Assembly: GCA_025403435.1 (NCBI GenBank)
Contig: CM046332.1
Location: forward strand, 8,115,903 to 8,179,902
Length of the DNA stretch: 64,000 nucleotides
Direction: 5' to 3'
DNA from: Artocarpus heterophyllus
Lineage: Eukaryota > Streptophyta > Magnoliopsida > Rosales > Moraceae
Positions 45,215 to 56,799 of the stretch are shown here, in pieces. Each line of letters starts with the position of its first letter. Within the stretch, counting starts at the first letter, position 1. The notes under the pieces are model-generated. The model did not search any database. It saw only the letters and a list, made by a program, of their open reading frames with translations, and was not told the origin of the DNA. The position numbers and the translations under genes are program-made.

Positions 45215-45704
45215 GAGGTTTTTACATAAATTTGCAAGTTTGTGATCATGTTATATGCATAAATTTTGCGATCTTAATCTCTCCAATGCTTGAATTAAAT
45301 TTTATAGAGAGATGGCACTCTAGGTTTCTATATAATATATATGTTGTCATGGATTATATGGTGAATGTTTATTAATTAATTATGGTTGATTAAATTGTTG
45401 TTTAATTATTTATTAATTAATTAATACCGGTTATGGTTCCTTAGAGGTTAGAATGTGTATCTAGGTTATTCATGTAATTAGATGGCGGACTATCATCTCC
45501 GTCTAGGAATTATTATTTAATTTTTAATTTGTAAGAATTTTGTAATTAAATAATTATTCGGAGAAGACGGAACGAGAAGTCGGATCTTAAAGATTGATGA
45601 TGGCGTCTCCAGGTATTTCCTGAGTCTCTAATTTTATGTTTTTGAATTGTTGAAAATAAAATTGATGAATTGCATTAAAATTGTATTTTCTGGATTGAGG
45701 GTTT

Positions 45705-45905
45705 TCTGCTCGGTCGGCATGCCGGACCTCACAGTTCGGCAGGCCGAAGGTCACAGATCGGTAGGCCGGACGTACGGTCCGGCAGGCCGACAGTGGGGCA
45801 GAAATTTTGGTGCTCTGTCGGGAGGCCGAACCTTCATGTTCGGCAGGCCGAACCACCATGATCGGCAGACCGATCACCTAGATCGGCCTGCCGACCGAGA
45901 GCTGC
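45705..45905 (+). repeat. GGCAGGCC-type cluster in copia1 leader
   Basis: Eight to nine units, the best preserved in the window: GTTCGGCAGGCCGAAGG, GATCGGTAGGCCGGACG, GGTCCGGCAGGCCGACAG, GTTCGGCAGGCCGAACC and others. It lies about 900 bp downstream of the TATA box. Unlike the LTR cluster, most units here have the CAGG core on the sense strand. Confidence 0.82.
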
Positions 45906-46387
45906 CAGGTGTCCAGAAAAGGTGCAATTTTTTGGTGCAGTTTTAATTTTATTTTTGGGACGATTCTGAGAAACATTAAATTTGGATATGACCGGAAATA
46001 TGAAGTGTTCGATTCATACGGGATTGAGGACTTGAAGATGGATATTACATGAAGAAGGATACAGCTTGAGGATTCAAGGATGAAGAATCGATAAATGTCT
46101 CGATTATTCTCTTGTAATCTTAGTTTTTTCTATTCTCTAGGGTGGAACCATAATATTACGGTTATTATTATTATTATGCTTGTAGCTTTGCTTGATTGCT
46201 TTGCTTGTCTGCATTATAATATGATTTACCATGTATATTGATAACATGTCATATAGAATAGGGAGTGCCGCTCATATTAAAATTGTTCATGCATAATTTT
46301 AAAATAAAACCTTGACTTCAAAAGATTGAGTGGGAGAAGGTTTTCGAAGAGAGAACCTAAGGCCTCCATCGTTGGTCTATAGGAAGA

Positions 46388-46715
46388 ACATGATGGTCCC
46401 AACCCCTAGGAAGGGATTTCTATCATGTACCAGATTGGATCTCTAAAAGGATAAGGTATTTTAGTATGATTTATGGTTGCACACCCCTAGGTGGTGATTA
46501 TAAATCATGGATAAAATATTAAAACGGTGGTTATACACTCACGTTAATTTTATTATTAACCTCCCCTAGGAGCTCTGTTAATAAAATTAATGGCCAAAGA
46601 AACGATTATTAGTATATGCTGGATCATACGGGTCCTGGATGGCATATATTAATCAGGAAGGGATCCGTGTTCCTGATTGAATTTGGCATGACTCCCCTAG
46701 GAGCTTGTTGAATTC
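46388..46715 (+). other. Stem-loop array with CCCCTAGG loops in copia1 leader
   Basis: SL1 46388-46428: acatgatggtccc pairs with ggga and ctatcatgt. SL2 46466-46508: atgatttat with ataaatcat. SL3 46544-46590: a 14-bp stem with a 3-nt bulge. Then 46614-46647 (atatgc/gcatat), 46651-46678 (aatcaggaa/ttcctgatt), and a weak SL4 46679-46715 (gaatt/aattc). CCCCTAGG lies at 46403, 46484, 46563 and 46694, each in or near a loop. By analogy with retroviruses this could be a packaging/dimerisation region; that is inference. Confidence 0.7.
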
Positions 46716-46866
46716 TGAGTTGGGAATTATCGTTGTAAGGTTGTGATATTTTCAAGGTTTTGACACATAAACACATTTGTATGATTTTAAATGATTGTGT
46801 TATCTTACTAAATTATTATATATGTTTGCTTATGTTTGGTATATGATTCTTTATTGTAGATTGAAA

Positions 46867-49707
46867 ATGTCTAAAAACGCTTTATCATCGATACTTGACA
46901 AAAACCAATTAACCGGTGAGAACTATAATGATTGGAAACGGAACCTGGACATCGTCCTTTCCTTTGAGAAACTGAAATATGTTCTGACAACTCCTTGTCC
47001 TCCCGAGCCTACGGGAGACTCAAGCAATGAGCAATTCCAAGCGTACGACCGCTGGAAAGATGCTAATGATCAGGCCCGCTGCTATGTTATGGCTAGCATG
47101 AATAACATGCTGCAGGCTCAACATCAGGATTATGAGACTGCGAAGCAGATCTTGGATAATCTTGAGGACATGTTTGGAGGCCAGGCCATAACAAAGCGGC
47201 AAGGGGCGCTTCAGAAACTCTTAAACTGTAGACAGAGACCGGGGACATCTGTAAAGGAGCACATGATGTTGGTCATGGGTTACCTCACTGAGGCTCAAAC
47301 CAATGGAGCCGACATCGATGCTGAAACTCAGATGACTATGGTCTTTGAGACTCTGTCTAAGGAATTTATTCCGTTTAGAGCTACTTTTAATCTAAGCAAT
47401 AGACGGGATATGACCTTGACAGAACTGATGAAACAGTTACAAGAGTTTGAACTGCTGATCAGGGAGTCTCCTGCTGGTGGAGAGGCCAATATGGTAGCTG
47501 CTTCTGGTTCCAATCCTAACTCTGGGAATGGAAAGAAGCAACGGGCCAAAAGTGGGAAGTCTTCTATTCCTATTGCTACCAAGAGCAAGAAGAAGAAGAA
47601 GAAGAACCCAAAGAAGCTTAAGTGCTTCTTTTGTGGTAAGGTCGGGCATATAAAGAAGCATTGCAAGGACTTCCTTTCCAAGGGAGGTAGGTGTGATCTT
47701 CTATATTTAGAAACTTGTTTGGTTGAGGAATCCAGTGACATTTGGGTCATAGATTCCGGTGCAACTAATCATGTTTGTGTTTCTCTGCAGGGATTCAAAG
47801 AAACGAGAAGTCTACTTCGTGAAGACTTAACGCTTCGGATGGGCGATGGATCCTTGGTCTCAGCGGAAGCAGTGGGAGATGTCCATCTTTATTTTGATAA
47901 TTATAGGAGTTTAATTTTGCAAGATTGTTTTTATGTTCCTAAATTTAAAAGGAATTTAATTTCTGTATATTCTTTATTTAAAGACTCCTACGTGGTATCT
48001 TTTAATGAAAAAGTGGTGATTCGTAAAAACAAATCTTTTATCTATTCTGGATGGATGCAAAATAATCTATATTTTATCAAACCTAAGATGGACCTATTGC
48101 TTAATGCTGAGATAAATGATAATGAGTCAAAAAGACTTAAAACTTCTCACTCTAATAAGACTTATCTTTGGCATTTGCGCCTTGGCCATATTAACCTAAA
48201 TAGGATTCAAAGGTTGGTAAGGGATGGACCTTTAAGTCACTTAAAGGTGGAATCTATACCTCAATGTGAGTCTTGTTTGGAGGGTAAAATGACCAAAAGA
48301 CCATACGGGTCTAAGGGCAATAGGGCCGAAGGGGTTCTAGAACTTGTGCATAGTGATGTTTGCGGACCGATGAACATCCGGGCACGAGGAGGGTATGAGT
48401 ACTTCGTTACTTTTATTGATGATTACTCAAGATATGGGTATGTGTACCTAATGCACCACAAAAGCGAAACTTATGATAAGTTCAGGGAGTTTCGGGCTGA
48501 AGTGAAAAAGCAATTGGGTAGACCCATAAAGGCACTTCGATCTAATCGAGGTGGGGAATACCTTTCTGGTGAGTTCTTGGGACACTTGTTAGAGAATGGG
48601 ATTTTATCCCATTTGACTGCGCCGGGTACTCCGCAGCAGAATGGCATAGCAGAGAGAAGGAATAGGACTTTGTTGGACATGATTCGGTCCATGATGAGTT
48701 ATTCATCATTGCCTTTATCCTTTTGGGGATATGCACTACAAACCGCATGTTATCTTTTGAACAATGTGCCTTCAAAATCGGTCCCTAAAACTCCTCACGA
48801 GTTGTGGACAAGACGGAAGACATCCTTAAACCATATTCGCATATGGGGATGTCCAGCTCATGTCCTGTTTAAGGATCCAAATAAGTTGGAAGCACGTTCA
48901 GAAGTTTGCGTGTTTGTAGGATATCCAAAAGGGACTAAAGGGGGTTATTTTTATAACCCAAAGGAAAATAAAGTCGTGGTTTCAACTAATGCAACTTTCC
49001 TTGAGGAGAGTTACATGAACGACTTTAAACCTCAAAGCAAAGTGGTGCTTGAGGAGTTGAGGGGTAATCCGTTTACTCCGGAGGTTCCGAACGAAACCAT
49101 TCTGATCGGTGTAGAAAAACCAAACAAACCTGAACAACAACCTCAGGGGCTTCAGCGTAGTGGGAGGATCGGGCGTCAACCTGAGAGGTATATGTTCAAT
49201 GGGGAGGTCTTTTTGGCTGAACCGGATGAACATGACAGGGATCCTTATACTTACGCAGAAGCTATGGAGGATGTTGATTCAAGACTCTGGACAGAGGCCA
49301 TGAACATTGAGATGAAGTCTATGGAGACTAATCGGGTCTGGGAGCTTGTGGATCTTCCCGAAGGGGTAAAACCCATAGGGTGTAAGTGGATCTACAAGAG
49401 GAAAAGAGGAGTGGATGGAAAGGTCGAAACCTTTAAGGCTAGACTGGTAGCTAAGGGTTATATGCAAAAGGAAGGAATCGATTATGAGGAAACCTTTTCG
49501 CCTGTAGCCATGCTTAAGTCCATCCGGATTCTCTTGTCCATAGCTGCCGCTCTCGACTACGAGATTTGGCAGATGGATGTTAAGACGGCTTTTCTGAATG
49601 GCTATCTTGATGAGTCCATTTATATGGAACAACCAGACGGGTTCAAGGTCATGGGTCAAGAGGGTAAGGTTTGTAAGCTGCTAAAGTCAATTTATGGACT
49701 TAAGTAG
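46867..49707 (+). pseudogene. copia1 gag-pol polyprotein, open to an amber codon in RT
   Basis: The open stretch runs from 46795, but the likely start is the ATG at 46867 ([20 protein letters not shown]), giving 946 residues. Order: gag; CCHC knuckle [14 protein letters not shown] (residue ~253); protease [12 protein letters not shown] (~296); pre-integrase [15 protein letters not shown] (~436); integrase with HSDVCGP (~497) and a Glu in [11 protein letters not shown] (~596); RT start with [15 protein letters not shown]. The second integrase Asp is Asn here (RSNRGGEY, codon 48544-48546), where copia2 keeps RSDRG. A TAG at 49705 replaces the Gln codon seen in copia2. All one frame, unusually well kept. 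Confidence 0.93.
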
Positions 49708-50341
49708 GCTTCTCGTTCTTGGAACATAAGATTTGATCAAGTGATCAAGACTTATGGGTTCTCACAAAATGTGGATGAACCATGTGTTTACAAACACATT
49801 AAGAATGGGAAGGTGGTTTTTCTACTACTCTATGTAGATGACATTCTGCTAATTGGCAATGACGTTGGGGCGTTGTCATCGGTCAAATTATGGTTGACCA
49901 AGCAATTTGACATGAAGGACTTGGGTGAGGCTAATTTTGTTCTCGGTATCCAGATCTTTCGGGATAGGAAGAACAAAATGATAGCTTTGTCACAGGCCGG
50001 CTACATAGATAAAATTCTCAGGAGGTTTGCAATGCAGGATTCCAAGAAAGGTGGGCAACCATCTAGGTCTGGAATTACTCTTTCTAAGAAAGACTCTCCA
50101 AAGTCTTATGAAGAAAGAGAATACATGAAGAAGGTACCTTATGCTTCGGCAGTGGGTAGTCTCATGTATGCCATGCTTTGCACTCGACCAGATATTAGTT
50201 ATGCGGTCGGGATTGTGAGTCGATTTCAGGCGGATCCAGGACCGAACCATTGGATTGCGGTAAAGCATATTTTCAAGTACCTGAGAAGGACTCGTGGGTA
50301 TATGCTTGTGTATTCGGGTGAGGATTTAACTCCTCTAGGAA
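49708..50341 (+). pseudogene. copia1 reverse transcriptase end and RNase H start
   Basis: Continues the polyprotein beyond the amber codon. The catalytic box is LLYVDDILLIGND (YVDD at 49831-49842), followed by MKDLGEANFVLGIQIFRDR, then YASAVGSLMYAMLCTRPDIS and HWIAVKHIFKYLRRTRGYML. The sequence stops matching copia2 at about 50341, before the RNase H motifs (WSSVKQDCTSDSMMEAEY in copia2), so RNase H is lost. Confidence 0.88.
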
Positions 50342-50459
50342 TTCTAGGAAAATCTGCTTGGTAGGACTTGAGCTTAGAATTCCAGGCAGGATTTAACTCA
50401 TCATACTCACCAATTTAGTTCAACATCCATTTGAAATTACTTTATCATTATTTGAGCAA
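50342..50459. other. Junction between copia1 and element E
   Basis: Short sequence of unclear origin. It contains ttctaggaaaatct and, reversed, a gaattccaggcaggatt word, both similar to copia2 at about 57255-57275, so a small inverted copia scrap may lie here. After about 50460 the sequence is element E LTR. Confidence 0.45.
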
Positions 50460-52046
50460 AGCCATTAAAAATCACTGCCATAGTAGTCCAGCTAGGTTTC
50501 AGGACTTGCCCTCAAGGTTGCTTTCTATATGACTCGATCTCTGAATATGGCATCATGCCCTAACATATCATTCTGAATGGTATATCTGACTCGTTTAGTG
50601 CTATTTCATTATTCAAGCCTCATATTAACAGATTTCTCATTTACATTAATTATTCCATTCATTATAATCATTTTAGTATTCATTAGCTACAAACAATAAC
50701 TGAATTAATTCATTTCAATCATTTCTTAAAACATTTTCTAAAAAACATTTTGTGGCTAAATCTCTTATAAAATAATGGCTAACAAAGAAAGAAGAACTAG
50801 AGTCCTACCTCGTTATCTCATACTATAGCACAAACACTGCAGTCCCGACCCGTTATACGTCAGCTCCTTGGAACCATAAACAACCTTAGATATGAACTAG
50901 ATTTGTCAATATCTAACTTAGAGCATTCTACAATACTATGCTATCTCATAGTGCCTTATTGTGCCTTTGATATTTACAAAATCATGTCGCAAAGTCAAGG
51001 TCTCTATTCATGTTTTAAATGGTGGAAACGAGTGAAAAACAGCCATTTTTTTCGTAGCCTGGTCGGCCTACCGATCTCCTTAGTCTGGCTTATCGAACTT
51101 TTAAAGATCGACCTACCAAACATCCGAATCCAGCTTGCCAAACTACATGAGCTAGGCCTGCCGAAGAAATGAGTTTAGCCTGTCGGACTTATGAATTCAG
51201 CCTACCGATACTCATGATTGGCCAGCCAAACTATTCTAGATTTTGAGCCTCGATCAATCCAAGCTCAAAACTCATTTAACCCTATTTTTTTTACAATTCC
51301 TAAAGCATGGATAAAGTTCAAAAATGATGAATTAACATAATATAACATATTTAAATACTTTTCAACAAGTTTTTAACAAAGATTTTCAAATTATTCCAAA
51401 AATAGATAAAAAGTAAAAACTTCGTTTAGCTTGATTTTTGTCCAATCAAGCTTAGATTCATGATGATTTAGGTTCCAAAAACTCAGATTGAATGTTTTCT
51501 AAGCTCAAAGAAGCTCAGATCACAACATTCAAAGAAGATTGAAAAATTCAAAAATAAACTTTGAAACTTTGAAAAAAAATAGACTAACCTCAAATTCGAT
51601 CTTTAAGCTGAGTTCAAGGTGGCTCAAACTTGTTTTTTGGCTTCCAATCCCGCTGGGAATGAAGGTCCTTTGCTTAAAATTTTTGGAGCAAGAAAATGGA
51701 AGAGGGAAGACAGCAAGAGAGAGAGACAATGAGAGAGAGAGAGAGAGATGAGAAAGAGAGTGAAAGTGAGGGAAAAAGAGAATGAGGGTGAGATTAAATA
51801 AAAAGGAGGAAGGTGGTTTTTTTTAAGGAGTAAAACCATGTCCAACACATGGTTTTCAAGGTGGGACGTGTTGGGTATTTGACAAATTATTTTGTTTGAA
51901 AATTCAAAATAACTAATGAAAATAATTAAAAGTGAAATTAAATAGAAAATACCACAAAACAATTAGATTAAGTTCAAATTACAATAAGGCACACTAATTC
52001 ACCATTTTACACACTAATCGTACTTAATTAATTCTTGCGTGTTACA
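50460..52046 (-). repeat. 3' LTR of chromovirus E (distal end missing)
   Basis: On the minus strand it starts TGTAACACGCAAG right after the polypurine tract (52047-52063). It contains the CT-rich leader (GA-rich on the plus strand, 51690-51800), the TATA-like TTATTTAATC (about 51793-51802), a GGCAGGCC-type cluster (51058-51238) and the GAGATCGAGTC/TGATGCCATAT blocks of LTR A and D. The distal part is lost at the copia1 junction. Confidence 0.85.
51058..51238 (-). repeat. GGCAGGCC-type cluster in LTR E
   Basis: Eight decayed units (GGTCGGCCTACCGATC, AGATCGACCTACCAAAC, GCTAGGCCTGCCGAAG, TTGGCCAGCCAAAC and others), in the same relative place as in LTRs A and D. Confidence 0.75.
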
Positions 52047-54780
52047 GCTTTCCACCCCTAAAATGAATTTTGTTCTCGAAATTAGAAATCATTTCGAAAA
52101 CAAAATAAATGCGGGTACAATTCTTGCATCATCGATTCTAATTCCCAGGTTGCCTCATCAACTCCGTGGTGCTGCCTCACGAATTTCACCAGTGGTATGT
52201 CATGACATTGCAAACTTATGATCTTCTGATCAATGATCTGGGCCGGCACCTCCTCGTAGGTCATGTCTTCTTGGATCGGTATATCATGGAATGAAACAAC
52301 TTTGCTTGGCTCGAGCGAACATTTCTGAAGTATAGACATGTGGAACACATTATGGACATGAGAAAGCTCAGGAGGAAGATTAAGTCGATAAGCAACCGCA
52401 CCAACACAATGGGAAATCTCAAATGGTCTGATGTACCTCAGTGCAAGTTTTCGACTTACACCGAAACGCGAAATACCCTTGCGCGGTGAAACCTTCAAGA
52501 GAACAAAATCACCTACTTTGAATTCCAACGGTCAGCCCCTCTTATCAGTATAACTCTTTTGCCAGCTTTGAGCAGCTTTTAATCGATCACGAATCACGAT
52601 GACTTTCTCGTTGCTCTCACGGATCTCATCAAATCCAATAATGATCCTATCCTTTAGTTCTAACAATCACATTGGCGATCGACATGGTCTTCCATAGAGT
52701 GCCTCGAATGGCGCCATACTGATGCTCACTTGGTAGTTGTTTTTATACACGAATTCTACCAAATGTAGGTGTTTCTTCTAATTTTGCCAAAATCCAATAC
52801 ACAAGCACGTAGCATATCCTCGAGAATCTGAATAACTCGCTCGGACTGCTCATTGGTCTAAGGATGAAAAGCATTTCTAAAATTTAAATCTATGGCTAAG
52901 ACTTCCTAGAAACTTCTCCAATATTTGGCGTTAAACTGGGTATCCCTATCAGAAGTGATGGATAATGGGACTCCATGTAGTTTGACTATATTTTTCAGAT
53001 ATAACTCTCCAAGAACTCTCCTTAAGCACATTGATCTAAAAGGTATCAAAATGCACTAATTTTGTCAACCTTTCGACAACGACCTAGATTGCATCGTGCT
53101 TCTTCTCCGTCCTTGGCAAATTGGTGAGGAAATCTAGTGTAACATGCTCCCACTTCCATCTTGGAATAAGAAGCAATTGAAGTTGTCTGGCGGGCTTCTG
53201 ATGTTCTAGAGACAAGTTACACACTTGGCAACATATTCTAAAGCATCCTTTCTCATACATCTCCACCAATATTGTCTCTTCAAATCACGATACATTTTTG
53301 TGCTTCCTAGATGAATAGCAAATCGAGACTTGTGGGCTTCGTCTATTATAGCCTTTGTTACTTCCTCTATCGTAGATATTGCTAAATGTTTCCTAAAATA
53401 CAATTACACATCTGCATGTATTTCCCATTCTTAAAACTACTCTCCATTTTGCATCTACGTCCAAATTCCTTGTTGATTTTGATCCCGTCATAGATTTTGA
53501 TTCACCATTTGAACGAGTGCTGGGGTAGACTCCATACGATATATTAAAACCTTATCGCGATCTTCATATACTACAGCCTATATTCACTTACCATAGCATC
53601 ACTTTTCCAATCCTCAAGTGCCAAGCAAGCGAGAATTCTAGAAGACTTCCTATTAAGTGTATCTACAATTACATTGGCCTTTCCTAGATGATACTGTAGT
53701 GTAAAATCATAGTCTTCCATATTTTCCATCCCTCTCTGTTGCTCAAATTTAGATCCTTTTGAGTGAACATATACTTTAGACTCTTATGATCCAAGAAAAT
53801 CTAGAAGATCGCTCTGTACAAACAACACCTCTAAATCTTCAAGGAATAAGTTACTATTGCAAGCTCCCAATCATGAGTAGGGTAGTTTTGCTCGTGCGGT
53901 CTCAGCTGTCGCAATCCATATACCATAACTTGTCCATGTTACATCAACACACATCCAGGTCCATGCCTCGAGGCATCTGTGTAGACTTCGTACGGCTCGT
54001 CACTACTCGGTGTGATTAACATTGGAGAGGTGGTCAATTAGTGCTTCAACTCTTTGAAGGCATACTCATATTCTACATCCTATTCTAATCAGACATTTTT
54101 GTTAATCAATCGCCTCAATGGTATTGCTATCTTTCAGAAGTCTTGCACAAATTTCCTATAGGACCTAGTGAATCCAAAGAAGCTGCAGATCTCAGCCACG
54201 TTCCTCGGTCATTCCCATTGCACTATTGCTTCTATCTTGGAAGGATCCATTGAACTACCTTGCTTAGAGATGATGTGTCCCAGAAATTTAACCTTAGTCA
54301 ACCAAAACTTACACTTCTCCTTTTTGGCATACAACTGATGTTCTCGCAAAGTCTGGAGCACAATCCTTAGGTATTGCTCACGCTCTTCCTAGGTCTTGGA
54401 ATAGATTAATATGTCATAAATGAACATGATCACAAACTAATCTAAGTAAGGCTAAAAATCCAATTCATTAAATCCATGAAAGCTGTGGGGGTATTTGTTA
54501 ATCAAAACAGCATCACCAAAAACTCGAAATTTCCATACTTTGTCCTAAAAGCTGTCTTCGGGATATCTTCTTCCTTAATCATAAGCTGATGATATTCTGA
54601 ATGCAAGTTTATCTTCAAAAAATACCAAGAACCTCCTAACTAATCGAGTAGCTCATTGATTCTTGGCAATGGATACTTGTTCTTCACAGTGACCTGATTC
54701 AGCTACCGATAATCAATGCACAATCGGAGAGCACCATCATGTTTCTTGGTAAATAAAACTGGCACCCCCCATGGTGATGT
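52047..54780 (-). pseudogene. Chromovirus E pol remnant (chromodomain, integrase, RNase H, part of RT)
   Basis: Read on the minus strand. 52082-52528 is the integrase tail with LLKVSPRKGISRFGVSRKLA and a chromodomain end HHGVDEATWELESMMQELYP. 53084-53403 covers HLGSTKMYRDLKRQYWWRC, the CVTC zinc site and LDFLTNLPRTEKKHD. RNase H (about 53560-54070) and RT (54100-54780) are heavily broken. The RT catalytic box near 54400-54430 reads FIYDILI, where the first Asp is Tyr. RT stops mid-domain at 54780, at the WGVPVLF block, where copia2 begins; gag, protease and 5' LTR are absent. Confidence 0.87.
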
Positions 54781-56799
54781 TGTTGGAAAACTAGTACGCA
54801 GTGGAATTTTAAAAATTTTATATCAAAGTATTTTCTAGAACACAAGTTTGACATGCTATATGCATAAATTAAACAGATCTTACTAACATTTGCATGCAAT
54901 CCGTGATTTGTGAACAAAAGCTCTTCCAACTGGTCTTCTTTGCTATTCTCTATCCACGACCGGAGTGAGTGTGGGCTCACGCGTACAGCTCTTCCTCCAA
55001 GTGACTCTCCTTCCAACCAATCGAGAAAACCCAAAGCAAGTGTTCGTGATTTGTGAACAAAAGCTCACAAGGAGTTTTCAGATTCTCACCAGTAGAGTAT
55101 CATTCTTAATCTCTCAAATTGATCTTAGTAACTTATGTGACTTACTCCCTATTTATAGAGGTTGGGTCGAGGGTTAGTGCTTATCAGATTAGGTTTCAAA
55201 ATTCAAATCAGAATCAAATTCGGATCAATATCTGATAGGATCCGCGTAAAAATGCGTGATCTTATCCTTCGCTCATCGGCAGGTCGAACAACATAATCGG
55301 CAAGCCAAACTCGCCCATTGGTAGGCCAAACACGAGGATCGATAGGCCGAATGTCGAATAAAAAATCTTAGCGAATCTTTTATTTTTCACCCGATATTTT
55401 ATAGGATAAAGTCTCAGTTTTAATTCAAATAACCCAATAGAAAAGTTATCTGATTAAAACAACTTTATCTAGATAATCTCTAGGAAAATAAATGAATTCC
55501 TAATAATTCTATAAGTTTATCTTGATCTAATTTATCCAAAATTAAATCAACCGATAAACAGACAAGAATTATCCGATCCCAATAATTCAACAAGTCTATC
55601 TTGAATTAATTTTTGTCACAAAATTAATTCAACTGATAAACAGATATGAATTATTTGATTCTTCCAAATTTCAACAAATTTGACAAATATGACATAAGTC
55701 ACCAATTATTAGAGAAGCATGCCGTATCGTTACAAGATGTTGTGAGCTAGCAAAGGGGACCAAATGGACCTATATGGTTCAAGCTCCCGATAATTATGAA
55801 ACCTCATATCCTAGATATACATTTCATAATTATCAACTCCAACGCTACTCCACTAAAAGCTTGGAGTTGCACTCTCGAACTACATAGAATTACGAAGCCC
55901 GTATAGCTAAGTCTCCAAGACATATCATAGTGTATCGTATCCCTATATTATTATCCATAATCGACTTAAGGACAAGTTCTGTCTTACCTTCTCGATTATT
56001 TTTATCTTACTTTCTATCATCTCACCATCGAAAAACATCGAAAAACTTACCATCCAAAGACAGTATACCATTCGGTTATACCTATGTATCCAAATGGTTT
56101 AGCGCTTCAGTTTTTCAATTACAGGATAACGCATATAAGAGGATATCACTACGCCTAAAGAGGAGCTATGGATTCCATATCTATGAATAACAGGTTTACA
56201 CTATCAAGAGTCATGCCTCCAACGTACCAGCATGCGTACCACTATTAAGATGTGGGTGTCACCCTTTGGTACATCAAAAGACACAAGTCAAGACAATGGG
56301 CCCACTATTCATCTTAGGATTAAGATACAATACAAATGATTGTCTAAAGTGAATCGATTTGTAGAGACAGAATTATTATTCCAAATCAATTCACTCTATG
56401 TCCCGATCTAACATATCATCACCTATGACAACGTGCCATTGTTTCTATTCACAGAGTCTACCTCCGATCATCAAGACAAACCATCTCCCAATAGGGATAT
56501 AGACAACATAACAATCTTTACATGAATAAGGTGCCCAACTTTATTCCTTCGATTGCGGATCTTATGATTTAGACCATCACCTTAAGAATTGTGTCTTTTG
56601 CATAATTTGTCCATCATATGCCTAATTCTTAAAGTTTAGATCGACAGTCTCAGACTATTGTTTGCTTAACATACATTCAACAAATATGAACGTAAATAGG
56701 ACAAGATTTGGTATATAAATTATGAATAAATTCTTTATTAATAAAAATGTCTCTAAAAACTTATTACATTTTTACTCCTTAGGACATACATGTCTAACA
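54781..56799 (-). repeat. 3' LTR of copia2
   Basis: The plus strand runs TGTTGGAAAAC to ATGTCTAACA; 2019 bp; reverse orientation of 43175-45199. It carries a TATA-like CTCTATAAAT (55151-55158, minus) and a GGCAGGCC-type cluster (55271-55356). A stretch is altered at the sense 3' end (54890-54960), with a partly rearranged leader compared with the other copies. Confidence 0.92.
55271..55356 (-). repeat. GGCAGGCC-type cluster in copia2 LTR
   Basis: Four decayed units (ATCGGCAGGTCGAAC, ATCGGCAAGCCAAAC, ATTGGTAGGCCAAAC, ATCGATAGGCCGAAT), upstream of the TATA-like site in element orientation, as in the other copia LTRs. Confidence 0.78.

Larger units (their letters stand above)
45215..46866 (+). 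other. Untranslated leader of copia1
   Basis: About 1650 bp between the primer site and the gag ATG with no sustained frame. It holds a second GGCAGGCC-type cluster (45705-45905) and a run of stem-loops with CCCCTAGG loops (46388-46715). Such leaders usually hold packaging and dimerisation signals in retroelements. Confidence 0.72.
43175..50341 (+). mobile_element. Ty1/copia element copia1, plus strand, 3'-truncated
   Basis: Has a 5' LTR (43175-45199), a primer site, a ~1.65-kb leader, and a gag-protease-integrase-RT frame in copia order. Homology to copia2 stops after the CTCCTCTAGGA word at about 50341. The rest of RNase H, the polypurine tract and the 3' LTR are missing, and the sequence continues into element E. 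The 5' flank pentamer is gttac; no right flank survives to test a duplication. Confidence 0.92.

Noticed and set aside
45587..45946. Open stretches on both strands over the GGCAGGCC-type cluster
   Set aside because: The repeated motif lacks stops in several frames. The translations just repeat GR/PA/RP-type words. The region is an untranslated leader. The same applies to 978-1325, 10373-10564, 16054-16242 and 18171-18518.
51539..51751. Arg/Glu-repeat protein
   Set aside because: It is the GA microsatellite of LTR E, antisense to the CT-rich leader. The similar stretches at 445-648, 23411-23683 and 30354-30578 are also LTR leader.
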